DNA from: Oasisia sp. SBJ-2009
Taxonomy: Eukaryota > Annelida > Polychaeta > Sabellida > Siboglinidae
Assembly (NCBI GenBank): GCA_964017155.1
Contig: OZ024867.1
Coordinates: 9,503,525-9,567,524 of the forward strand
DNA length: 64,000 nucleotides
Direction of reading: 5' to 3'
A model generated the notes under the pieces. It was not told the origin of the DNA. It worked only from the letters and a program-made list of their open reading frames with translations, and searched no databases. Each line of letters begins with the position of its first letter. Position 1 is the first letter of the stretch. The position numbers and the translations under genes were made by a program. Below are positions 1 through 8,977 of this stretch, in pieces.

Positions 1-877
1 TTCAAACGTTGGAGCAATTGAGGTTGGCTTGCATTCTACGCAAATGCCTAATTCATGTCGGAAATGGAACAGAATATTCATATTCTTGTTCTCATTCACA
101 GTACACTGTATATGGTGCATACCACTCTTCGATTAATTTTCTCAATGTCTCAAGCAGCTTTCCACCTATGCCTAGGCAAATAGATGTTTGGACAGTATCT
201 AATTTAACATTCGTACTGCTGAGCTTCAAACTACTACACTCAACGACAGAAGTTCCCTTCATTGTGTTCGCAATCTACTCTCTGCGATCTGGAACTCTAA
301 AACGTGTTAACGGCGACGCCACGAGGGATGTATGCAGGCTGCGCAAAGATGTATGGGAAGCATTATATGCCATTCCATGCGATAAAAGACGTTCGTTCGC
401 ATACAGGCTAGATTTACTCTGTAGTGTAATACTCTTTGTAGGGTGTACAATGTGTGTAGCTAGCTCAACATCAGTGATTACATGATGCGACCATTGCATT
501 GCCTGTTAGTTGCTTTGTGGTTTCGTTTTCATATTGAACTTGCGACATGTCTGCTCTTTGGTTTCAGGTCTTCCTATTTGAGTCCGAAGTGTGAGCGACA
601 CAGACCCTCTGAGAATGCGACGAGCGAGTAGTGATGAAGCCCACGCATGTCTATTATATAATTTCGTAGTTGTCTGGGTAGTTTGGAACAACATTTGTTT
701 TATCGTGTGCCTCTTCGCCTTCACTGTTATGTCTAGCTTTTGGCGTTACCTGTTTGTCGGCATAGCGCTCACGACATGGCCAAAGAGCTGGCCTGTTGGC
801 ACTGATCACTGTAGCATATGCTACTGTTTCCAAGGCAATCAACATATGCATTCGATCTCCGTCACTACCTAGATACA

Positions 878-1500
878 AATCTGCGTGCCGAGAAATGTGT
901 GACTGCAATACATATTGGTCTCAAAACATCGAATGATCTCTACACTTGTCTCAGAAGGAACACATGCCAAATGCGTACCCTTCAGTTACACTATTGCAAT
1001 GAATAAGGCACTTGTGTAGGTTGCCTTTGCATGCTGATTCCTAAGTATGCTGTATCCAGTCGAGATGAATGCGTTTTGCTGGGTGTCATGACGGTCAACG
1101 AATCATCTACTCAACTGTATTGAGTGGGTGTATGTGTACATGCGAGAATGTGTGTGGCATTCGCCGCGCCAATGGTGCTTATGCATATCAATGTTACGAT
1201 ACTTTCCGCGGTGCGATCTCGGCCTCTTACACAAGTTTCGTTTCATATGCATTATTTTGCATCATATTTTGACATTACGTATCTTGATATACATCATATA
1301 GCGTGCAAAATAGCTCGATCAATCGTCTGAGTAAAACGTTTCGATTGTGAGAACTGCAACATCAAAACTAATGTCCATTCGCACTAGCTGTGATACATAT
1401 ATCGATGTCATGCTATCGTTGATTTGATTCTTCCAGTGATCGGCCTACATTATCATCTGCCTCAACATATTGTATAAATCAAATAACTTGATAAAAACAA
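878..1500 (+). other. AT-rich monomer interior with no recognised element (copy in U1)
   Basis: Between the second recurrent frame and the poly(A)-signal region lies AT-leaning sequence with only short stop-bounded frames of under 70 codons. A TATAAAT occurs at 1473-1479 but is altered in U6 (TGTAAAT) and in U8 and U15 (TATCAAT), so it is not a strictly kept element. I see no further gene, RNA or sub-repeat here. The same holds for the equivalent interval of every monomer. Confidence 0.6.
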
Positions 1501-1729
1501 CGCTTCACCCACTGTCGAATGACTGTTCCGCGTCGCCAATCTTCACATCATCGGGCCTGGTCGGTCAGTAATGCTGCCAGAAGTCGTCGGCCATGTGTCG
1601 CTGTATCTTCACCGGGCTCAGACACCTGAGAAAAAACAATAAAAGAGCGTTACAGTGTGCACGGTGTCTAACAAAATTGAAAGCAGCAGGCTCAATTCTT
1701 ACATATGCCCACATTCCTTCACCCCACTG

Positions 1730-1798
1730 GCGTCAAAGACGCAAATCCCACCGCGATGCGGTCGAGATTACACTAAAGAAACTGGCATCTGTCGCCAG
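1730..1798 (+). other. Three consecutive short dyads (reference copy in U1)
   Basis: Three perfect 5-bp inverted repeats stand in a row just upstream of the promoter-like block: GCGTC-AAA-GACGC (1730-1742), ACCGC-GAT-GCGGT (1750-1762) and CTGGC-7 nt-GCCAG (1782-1798). They recur at the same place in the other complete monomers. Each alone could be chance. Together they could be dimeric protein-binding sites or small RNA hairpins; the role is unknown. Confidence 0.35.
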
Positions 1799-2238
1799 CA
1801 TTCGGCTGCGCGGCACAGTAATGGCGGCAAACCGGAAGACGCGCCACAACAATACCGTGACGTCACGACAATACGGCAGACGCGCCATTTTCGTTCCTGG
1901 CGACGTCAGATTTCAAGATGGCGACGCCTTTGATCTAAGCAAACTGGGGGGGGGGGGGCGCTTTCTTCCACTTTTACTTCGTTCTTTCAATGTTTTACTT
2001 GCGCTAGCCTATTTCGCAATAAGGTACACACATAGGACTACAGTTGTATTATGGTACAACGGCCTTTGCGACATTCGGGTACTTTTTATGCACGATGCAA
2101 GTCAATGTGCGTGGCGTATAACACCGATTAGATTCAACAATGTCAGACTCTCTCCGTTGATTTTTAGACCAAAGATATCAGGCCTGCTGCGTCCGCGCGT
2201 ATTAAAACAACTACACTACCCTACCCGCGCCTCTCGTA

Positions 2239-2730
2239 ATGAAGTTTCAAACGTTGGAGCAATTGAGGTTGGCTTGCATTCTACGCAAGTGCCTAATTCA
2301 TGTCGGAAATGGAACAGAATATTCATATTCTTGTTCTCATTCACAGTACACTGTATATGGTGCATACCACTCTTCGATTAGTTGTCTCAATGTCTCAAGC
2401 AGCTTTCCACCTATGCCTAGGCAAATATATGTTTGGACAGTATCTAATTTAACATTCGTACTGCTGAGCTTCAAACTACTACACTCAACGACAGAAGTTC
2501 CCTTCATTGTGTTCGCAATCTACTCTCTGCGATCTGGAACTCTAAAACGTGTTAAAGGCGACGCCACGAGGGATGTATGCAGGCTGCGCAAAGATGTATC
2601 GGAAGCATTATATGCCATTCCATGCGATAAAAGACATTCGTTCGCATACAGGCTAGATTTACTCTGTAGTGTAATACTCTTTGTAGGGTGTACAATGTGT
2701 GTAGCTAGCTCAACATCAATGATTACATGA
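2239..2730 (+). other. Recurrent 163-codon open frame, probably non-coding
   Basis: An ATG-initiated frame of 163 residues begins at offset 0 of the monomer and is open in every complete copy except U21, where a G-to-T creates a stop near 44967. No signal peptide, domain or known family is recognised. Nearly all differences between classes are replacements (N/S, F/C, N/S, D/Y, T/I, N/K, W/S, R/H, V/M), with almost no silent ones. That is what neutral drift gives and not what purifying selection would leave. Openness in 26 copies reflects their near-identity, not independent conservation. Confidence 0.12.
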
Positions 2731-4485
2731 TGCGACCATTGTATTGCCTGTTAGTTGCTCTGTGGTTTCGTTTTCATATTGAACTTGCGACATGTCTGCT
2801 CTTTGGTTTCAGGTCTTCCTATTTGAGCCCGAAGTGTGAGCGACACAGACCCTCTGAGAATGCGACGAGCGAGTAGTGATGAAGCCCACGCATGTCTAGT
2901 ATATAATTTCGTAGTTGTCTGGGTAGTTTGGAACAACCTGTTTTATCGTGTGCCTCTTCGCCTTCACTGTTATGTCTAGCTTTTGGCGTTACCTGTTTGT
3001 CGGCATAGCGCTCACGACATGGCCAAAGAGCTGGCCTGTTGGCACTGATCACTGTAGCATATGTTATTGTTTCCAAGGCAATGTATCAACATATGCATTC
3101 GATCTCCGTCACTACCTAGATACAAATCTGCGTGCCGAGAAATGTGTGACTGCAATACATATTGGTCTCAAAACATCGAATGATCTCTACACTTGTCTCA
3201 GAAGGAACACATGCCAAATGCGTACCCTTCAGTTACACTATTGCAATGAATGAGGCACTTGTGTAGGTTGCCTTTGCATGCTGATTCCTAAGTATGCTGT
3301 ATCCAGTCGAGATGAATGCGTTTTGCAGGGTGTCATGACGGTCAAAGAATCATCTACTCAACTGTATTGAGTGGGTGTATGTGTACATGCGAGAATGTGT
3401 GTGGCATTCGCCGCGCCAATGGTGCTTATGCATATCAATGTTACGATACTTTCCGCGGTGCGATCTCGGCCTCTTACACAAGTTTCGTTTCATATGCATT
3501 ATTTTGCATCATATTTTGACATTACGTATCTTGATATACATCATATAGTGTGCAAAATAGCTCGATCAATCGTCTGAGTAAAACGTTTCGATTGTGAGAA
3601 CTGCAACATCAAAACTAATGTCCACTCGCACTAGCTGTGATACATATATCGATGTCATGCTATCGTTGATTTGATTCTTCCAGTGATCGGCCTGCATTAT
3701 CATCTACCTCAACATATTGTATAAATCAAATAACTTGATAAAAACAACGCTTCACCCACTGTCGAATGACTGTTCCGCGTCGCCAATCTTCACATCATCG
3801 GGCCTGGTCGGTCAGTAATGCTGCCAGAAGTCGTCGGCCATGTGTCGCTGTATCTTCACCGGGCTCAGACACCTGAGAAAAAACAATAAAAGAGCGTTAC
3901 AGTGTGCACGGTGTCTAACAAAATTGAAAGCAGCAGGCTCAATTCTTACATATGCCCACACTCCTTCACCCCACTGGCGTCAAAGACGCAAATCCCACCG
4001 CGATGCGGTCGAGATTACACTAAAGAAACTGGCATCTGTCGCCAGCATTCGGCTGCGCGGCACAGTAATGGCAGCAAACCGGAAGACGCGCCACAACAAT
4101 ACCGTGACGTCCCGACAATACGACAGACGCGCCATTTTCGTTCCTGGCGACGTCAGATTTCAAGATGGCGACGCCTTTGATCTAAGCAAACTGGGGGGGG
4201 GGGGGCGCTTTCTTCCACTTTTACTTCGTTCTTTCAATGTTTTACTTGCGCTAGCCTATTTCGCAATAAGGTACAAACATAGGACTACAGTTGTATTATG
4301 GTACAACGGCCTTTGCGACATTCGGGTACTTTTTATGCACGATGCAAGTCAATGTGCGTGGCGTATAACACCGATTAGATTCAACAATGTCAGACTCTCT
4401 CCGTTGATTTTTAGACCAAAGATATCAGGCCTGCTGTGTCCGCGCGTATTAAAACCACTACACTACCCTACCCGCGCCTCTCGTA
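2239..4485 (+). repeat. Monomer U2 (reference class B)
   Basis: Pure class B, 2247 bp. It has the GTAT insertion near 3083, TGACGTCC instead of TGACGTCA, a G-run of 13 at 4193-4205, and the right-end variants TGTGTCC and AAACCAC. It shares rare variants with U4 (GAGCCCGAAG near 2826 and ATGGCAGC near 4067). A private 2-bp deletion near 2938 (CAACCTGTTT for CAACCTTTGTTT) shortens it. Confidence 0.98.
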
Positions 4486-6349
4486 ATGAAGTTTCAAACG
4501 TTGGAGCAATTGAGGTTGGCTTGCATTCTAGGCAAGTGCCTAATTCATGTCGGAAATGGAACAGAATATTCATATTCTTGTTCTCATTCACAGTACACTG
4601 TATATGGTGCATACCACTCTTCGATTAATTTTCTCAATGTCTCAAACAGCTTTCCACCTATGCCTAGGCAAATAGATGTTTGGACAGTATCTAATTTAAC
4701 ATTCGTACTGCTGAGCTTCAAACTACTACACTCAACGACAGAAGTTCCCTTCATTGTGTTCGCAATCTACTCTCTGCGATCTGGAACTCTAAAACGTGTT
4801 AACGGCGACGCCACGAGGGATGTATGCAGGCTGCGCAAAGATGTATCGGAAGCATTATATGCCATTCCATGCGATAAAAGACGTTCGTTCGCATACAGGC
4901 TAGATTTACTCTGTAGTGTAATACTCTTTGTAGGGTGTACAATGTGTGTAGCTAGCTCAACATCAGTGATTACATGATGCGACCATTGCATTGCCTGTTA
5001 GTTGCTTTGTGGTTTCGTTTTCATATTGAACTTGCGACATGTCTGCTCTTTGGTTTCAGGTCTTCCTATTTGAGTCCGAAGTGTGAGCGACACAGACCCT
5101 CTGAGAATGCGACGAGCGAGTAGTGATGAAGCCCACGCATGTCTATTATATAATTTCGTAGTTGTCTGGGTAGTTTGGAACAACATTTGTTTTATCGTGT
5201 GCCTCTTCGCCTTCACTGTTATGTCTAGCTTTTGGCGTTACCTGTTTGTCGGCATAGCGCTCACGACATGGCCAAAGAGCTGGCCTGTTGGCACTGATCA
5301 CTGTAGCATATGCTACTGTTTCCAAGGCAATCAACATATGTATTCGATCTCCGTCACTACCTAGATACAAATCTGCGTGCCGAGAAATGTGTGACTGCAA
5401 TACATATTGGTCTCAAAACATCGAATGATCTCTACACTTGTCTCAGAAGGAACACATGCCAAATGCGTACCCTTCAGTTACACAATTGCAATGAATGAGG
5501 CACTTGTGTAGGTTGCCTTTGCATGCTGATTCCTAAGTATGCTGTATCCAGTCGAGATGAATGCGTTTTGCTGGGTGTCATGACGGTCAACGAATCATCT
5601 ACTCAACTGTATTGAGTGGGTGTATGTGTACATGCGAGAATGTGTGTGGCATTCGCCGCGCCAATGGTGCTTATGCATATCAATGTTACGATACTTTCCG
5701 CGGTGCGATCTCGGCCTCTTACACAAGTTTCGTTTCATATGCATTATTTTGCATCATATTTTGACATTACGTATCTTGATATACATCATATAGCGTGCAA
5801 AATAGCTCGATCAATCGTCTGAGTAAAACGTTTCGATTGTGAGAACTGCAACATCAAAACTAATGTCCACTCGCACTAGCTGTGATACATATATCGATGT
5901 CATGCTATCGTTGATTTGATTCTTCCAGTGATCGGCCTACATTATCATCTGCCTCAACATATTGTATAAATCAAATAACTTGATAAAAACAACGCTTCAC
6001 CCACTGTCGAATGACTGTTCCGCGTCGCCAATCTTCACATCATCGGGCCTGGTCGGTCAGTAATGCTGCCAGAAGTCGTCGGCCATGTGTCGCTGTATCT
6101 TCACCGGGCTCAGACACCTGAGAAAAAACAATAAAAGAGCGTTACAGTGTGCACGGTGTCTAACAAAATTGAAAGCAGCAGGCTCAATTCTTACATATGC
6201 CCACATTCCTTCACCCCACTGGCGTCAAAGACGCAAATCCCACCGCGATGCGGTCGAGATTACACTAAAGAAACTGGCATCTGTCGCCAGCATTCGGCTG
6301 CGCGGCACAGTAATGGCGGCAAACCGGAAGACGCGCCACAACAATACCG

Positions 6350-6357
6350 TGACGTCA
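6350..6357 (+). promoter_or_regulatory. Perfect CRE palindrome, present in 8 of 28 monomers
   Basis: TGACGTCA is the full cAMP-response-element palindrome, bound by CREB/ATF bZIP proteins in animals. It is intact at 1858 (U1), 6350 (U3), 10842 (U5), 13090 (U6), 15334 (U7), 35525 (U16), 44514 (U20) and 46762 (U21). The other 20 complete copies read TGACGTCC. It always lies 88 bp before the G-run. Function is inferred from the motif alone. Confidence 0.5.
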
Positions 6358-6437
6358 CGACAATACGGCAGACGCGCCATTTTCGTTCCTGGCGACGTCA
6401 GATTTCAAGATGGCGACGCCTTTGATCTAAGCAAACT

Positions 6438-6447
6438 GGGGGGGGGG
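6438..6447 (+). repeat. Length-variable G-run (reference copy in U3)
   Basis: A homopolymer of 10-14 G, or an interrupted form, occupies this position in every monomer. Uninterrupted lengths are 10 (U3, U8, U14), 11 (U10, U22), 12 (U11-U13, U15, U23-U28), 13 (U1, U2, U9) and 14 (U4, U17). Interrupted forms are G7-T-G3 (U5, U7, U16, U20), GG-T-G9 or G10 (U6, U21) and G6-A-G5-CAG (U18, U19). The run sits between the YY1-like motif and a pyrimidine-rich stretch. Uninterrupted lengths may be affected by sequencing error. Confidence 0.9.
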
Positions 6448-6449
6448 CG

Positions 6450-6512
6450 CTTTCTTCCACTTTTACTTCGTTCTTTCAATGTTTTACTTGCGCTAGCCTA
6501 TTTCGCAATAAG
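6450..6512 (+). other. Candidate first exon and splice donor
   Basis: Directly after the G-run comes a pyrimidine-rich stretch beginning CTTTCTTCC, a plausible initiation region for the promoter-like block. It ends in AATAAG followed by GTACAC (GT at 6513-6514), a moderate match to a splice donor. The only ATG in it (6479) opens a five-codon frame ending TAG. The donor-like sequence is present in all complete monomers. This is an inference from motif order; no transcript evidence is available. Confidence 0.25.
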
Positions 6513-7282
6513 GTACACACATAGGACTACAGTTGTATTATGGTACAACGGCCTTTGCGACATTCGGGTACTTTTTATGCACGATGCAAGTCAATGTGCG
6601 TGGCGTATAACACCGATTAGATTCAACAATGTCAGACTCTCTCCGTTGATTTTTAGACCAAAGATATCAGGCCTGCTGCGTCCGCGCGTATTAAAACAAC
6701 TACACTACCCTACCCGCGCCTCTCGTAATGAAGTTTCAAACGTTGGAGCAATTGAGGTTGGCTTGCATTCTACGCAAGTGCCTAATTCATGTCGGAAATG
6801 GAACAGAATATTCATATTCTTGTTCTCATTCACAGTACACTGTATATGGTGCATACCACTCTTCGATTAGTTGTCTCAATGTCTCAAGCAGCTTTCCACC
6901 TATGCCTAGGCAAATATATGTTTGGACAGTATCTAATTTAACATTCGTACTGCTGAGCTTCAAACTACTACACTCAACGACAGAAGTTCCCTTCATTGTG
7001 TTCGCAATCTACTCTCTGCGATCTGGAACTCTAAAACGTGTTAAAGGCGACGCCACGAGGGATGTATGCAGGCTGCGCAAAGATGTATCGGAAGCATTAT
7101 ATGCCATTCCATGCGATAAAAGACATTCGTTCGCATACAGGCTAGATTTACTCTGTAGTGTAATACTCTTTGTAGGGTGTACAATGTGTGTAGCTAGCTC
7201 AACATCAATGATTACATGATGCGACCATTGTATTGCCTGTTAGTTGCTCTGTGGTTTCGTTTTCATATTGAACTTGCGACAT

Positions 7283-7301
7283 GTCTGCTCTTTGGTTTCA
7301 G
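7283..7301 (+). other. Splice-acceptor-like site (reference copy in U4)
   Basis: A T-rich tract (CTGCTCTTTGGTTTCAG) ends in AG at 7300-7301, followed by GTCTTCC. It would close a 789-bp intron opened by the donor at 6513 in the preceding monomer. Equivalent AGs are at 2811-2812 in U2 and 5058-5059 in U3. Variants: GGGTTCAG in U6 and U14, and TTTCAAGTC in U28, where the AG moves by one base and the CAG is lost. Confidence 0.3.
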
Positions 7302-7348
7302 GTCTTCCTATTTGAGCCCGAAGTGTGAGCGACACAGACCCTCTGAGA

Positions 7349-7744
7349 ATGCGACGAGCGAGTAGTGATGAAGCCCACGCATGTCTAGTATATAATTTCG
7401 TAGTTGTCTGGGTAGTTTGGAACAACCTTTGTTTTATCGTGTGCCTCTTCGCCTTCACTGTTATGTCTAGCTTTTGGCGTTACCTGTTTGTCGGCATAGC
7501 GCTCACGACATGGCCAAAGAGCTGGCCTGTTGGCACTGATCACTGTAGCATATGTTATTGTTTCCAAGGCAATGTATCAACATATGCATTCGATCTCCGT
7601 CACTACCTAGATACAAATCTGCGTGCCGAGAAATGTGTGACTGCAATACATATTGGTCTCAAAACATCGAATGATCTCTACACTTGTCTCAGAAGGAACA
7701 CATGCCAAATGCGTACCCTTCAGTTACACTATTGCAATGAATGA
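7349..7744 (+). other. Recurrent frame of 131 codons (B) or 85 codons (A); probably non-coding
   Basis: This starts at the first ATG after the acceptor-like site. In the B-type copy shown it encodes 131 residues: a charged N-terminus, a long hydrophobic stretch at about residues 12-52 (one or two possible membrane segments), then a Cys- and Arg-containing tail. In A-type copies (for example from ATG 615 in U1) absence of the 4-bp GTAT shifts the frame and the product ends at about residue 85. No family is recognised. Both silent and replacement differences occur between copies, and the frameshift argues against constraint on the C-terminal half. A minimal membrane peptide cannot be excluded. 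Confidence 0.15.
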
Positions 7745-8375
7745 GGCACTTGTGTAGGTTGCCTTTGCATGCTGATTCCTAAGTATGCTGTATCCAGTCG
7801 AGATGAATGCGTTTTGCAGGGTGTCATGACGGTCAAAGAATCATCTACTCAACTGTATTGAGTGGGTGTATGTGTACATGCGAGAATGTGTGTGGCATTC
7901 GCCGCGCCAATGGTGCTTATGCATATCAATGTTACGATACTTTCCGCGGTGCGATCTCGGCCTCTTACACAAGTTTCGTTTCATATGCATTATTTTGCAT
8001 CATATTTTGACATTACGTATCTTGATATACATCATATAGTGTGCAAAATAGCTCGATCAATCGTCTGAGTAAAACGTTTCGATTGTGAGAACTGCAACAT
8101 CAAAACTAATGTCCACTCGCACTAGCTGTGATACATATATCGATGTCATGCTATCGTTGATTTGATTCTTCCAGTGATCGGCCTGCATTATCATCTACCT
8201 CAACATATTGTATAAATCAAATAACTTGATAAAAACAACGCTTCACCCACTGTCGAATGACTGTTCCGCGTCGCCAATCTTCACATCATCGGGCCTGGTC
8301 GGTCAGTAATGCTGCCAGAAGTCGTCGGCCATGTGTCGCTGTATCTTCACCGGGCTCAGACACCTGAGAAAAAAC

Positions 8376-8381
8376 AATAAA
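8376..8381 (+). terminator. Poly(A) signal AATAAA with downstream GT-rich element
   Basis: AATAAA is followed about 15-20 bases later by the GT-rich GTGTGCACGGTGTCT, the classic animal cleavage and polyadenylation arrangement. It is found in all 28 monomers that reach this point, for example at 1638 (U1), 3885 (U2), 6130 (U3) and 8376 (U4), and it survives the local A-run changes in U5, U6 and U21. In the transcription-unit model it ends a transcript started in the previous monomer. Without transcript data it may be chance in an A-rich stretch. Confidence 0.35.
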
Positions 8382-8977
8382 AGAGCGTTACAGTGTGCAC
8401 GGTGTCTAACAAAATTGAAAGCAGCAGGCTCAATTCTTACATATGCCCACACTCCTTCACCCCACTGGCGTCAAAGACGCAAATCCCACCGCGATGCGGT
8501 CGAGATTACACTAAAGAAACTGGCATCTGTCGCCAGCATTCGGCTGCGCGGCACAGTAATGGCAGCAAACCGGAAGACGCGCCACAACAATACCGTGACG
8601 TCCCGACAATACGACAGACGCGCCATTTTCGTTCCTGGCGACGTCAGATTTCAAGATGGCGACGCCTTTGATCTAAGCAAACTGGGGGGGGGGGGGGCGC
8701 TTTCTTCCACTTTTACTTCGTTCTTTCAATGTTTTACTTGCGCTAGCCTATTTCGCAATAAGGTACAAACATAGGACTACAGTTGTATTATGGTACAACG
8801 GCCTTTGCGACATTCGGGTACTTTTTATGCACGATGCAAGTCAATGTGCGTGGCGTATAACACCGATTAGATTCAACAATGTCAGACTCTCTCCGTTGAT
8901 TTTTAGACCAAAGATATCAGGCCTGCTGTGTCCGCGCGTATTAAAACCACTACACTACCCTACCCGCGCCTCTCGTA

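Larger units (their letters stand above)
1..2238 (+). repeat. Monomer U1 (class A, lacks first 7 bases)
   Basis: Class A throughout: 4-bp indel absent, intact TGACGTCA at 1858, G-run of 13 at 1946-1958, right end with the GCGTCC and AAACAAC variants. Private bases include GAATAAGG at about 1000, where other copies have GAATGAGG, and CCATTCGC at about 1376, where others have CCACTCGC. It carries ACGCAAATG near its left end, a variant otherwise seen only in U20. Full length would be 2245 bp. Confidence 0.97.
6313..6447 (+). promoter_or_regulatory. CpG-dense promoter-like block (reference copy in U3)
   Basis: A CpG-dense stretch in an otherwise AT-leaning monomer. In order it holds ATGGCGGC (6313-6320), CCGGAAG (6324-6330, ETS-like core), TGACGTCA (6350-6357, palindromic CRE), a second half-site GACGTCA near 6394, AAGATGGCG (6407-6415, YY1-like) and then a G-run. 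These motif types cluster at many TATA-less animal CpG promoters. CCGGAAG and AAGATGGCG are kept in every complete copy I checked. The same block ends at the G-run of each of the 28 monomers that reach it, starting 125 bp upstream. Promoter activity is inferred, not shown; a protein-bound but untranscribed element is equally possible. Confidence 0.45.
4486..6727 (+). repeat. Monomer U3 (reference class A)
   Basis: Pure class A, 2242 bp. GTAT insertion absent, intact TGACGTCA at 6350, G-run of 10 at 6438-6447, right end GCGTCC and AAACAAC. It shares CTAGGCAAG near its left end only with U5, and ATGTATTCG near 5338 and ACACAATTGC near 5480 with U5 and U7, marking these as descendants of one A monomer. 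This copy is the reference for the sub-features below. Confidence 0.98.
6085..6870 (+). other. Long frame crossing the G-run (about 262 codons), rejected as a gene
   Basis: In copies whose G-run is 10 or 13 (U1-U3, U8, U9, U14), in U18 and U19 with the rebuilt run, and in part in U21, a frame of 234-263 codons runs from an ATG near offset 1600 through the G-run into the next monomer. With runs of 11 or 14 it ends after about 146 codons, and with 12 after 137. U6 and U21 also have an upstream frameshift (extra A), and U7 has a stop. A product whose reading frame depends on a variable homopolymer is unlikely to be functional. Confidence 0.08.
6728..8977 (+). repeat. Monomer U4 (class B, sister of U2)
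   Basis: 2250 bp with the longest G-run class (14, 8684-8697). It matches U2 in class and in rare variants but lacks U2's 2-bp deletion. U2+U3 and U4+U5 read as two copies of one dimer. Confidence 0.98.

Noticed and set aside
1473..1479. TATAAAT as a TATA box
   Set aside because: It lies in AT-rich sequence, is changed in U6, U8 and U15, and has no convincing initiator at the expected distance.
1501..1570. CENP-B-box-like sequence that would mark a centromeric satellite
   Set aside because: The TTCACATCATCGGG stretch superficially resembles it, but the core spacing and the TTCG do not match. No convincing box was found by eye elsewhere in the monomer.
4767..5216. Minus-strand frames of 60-85 codons and other short plus-strand frames recurring in each monomer
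   Set aside because: They are short, lack recognisable domains, often rely on non-ATG starts, overlap other frames, and recur only because the DNA recurs.
6085..6870. Frame of about 262 codons as a real multicopy gene
   Set aside because: Its reading frame depends on the variable G-run, and it is cut to 137-147 codons in many copies, frameshifted upstream in U6 and U21, and stopped in U7.
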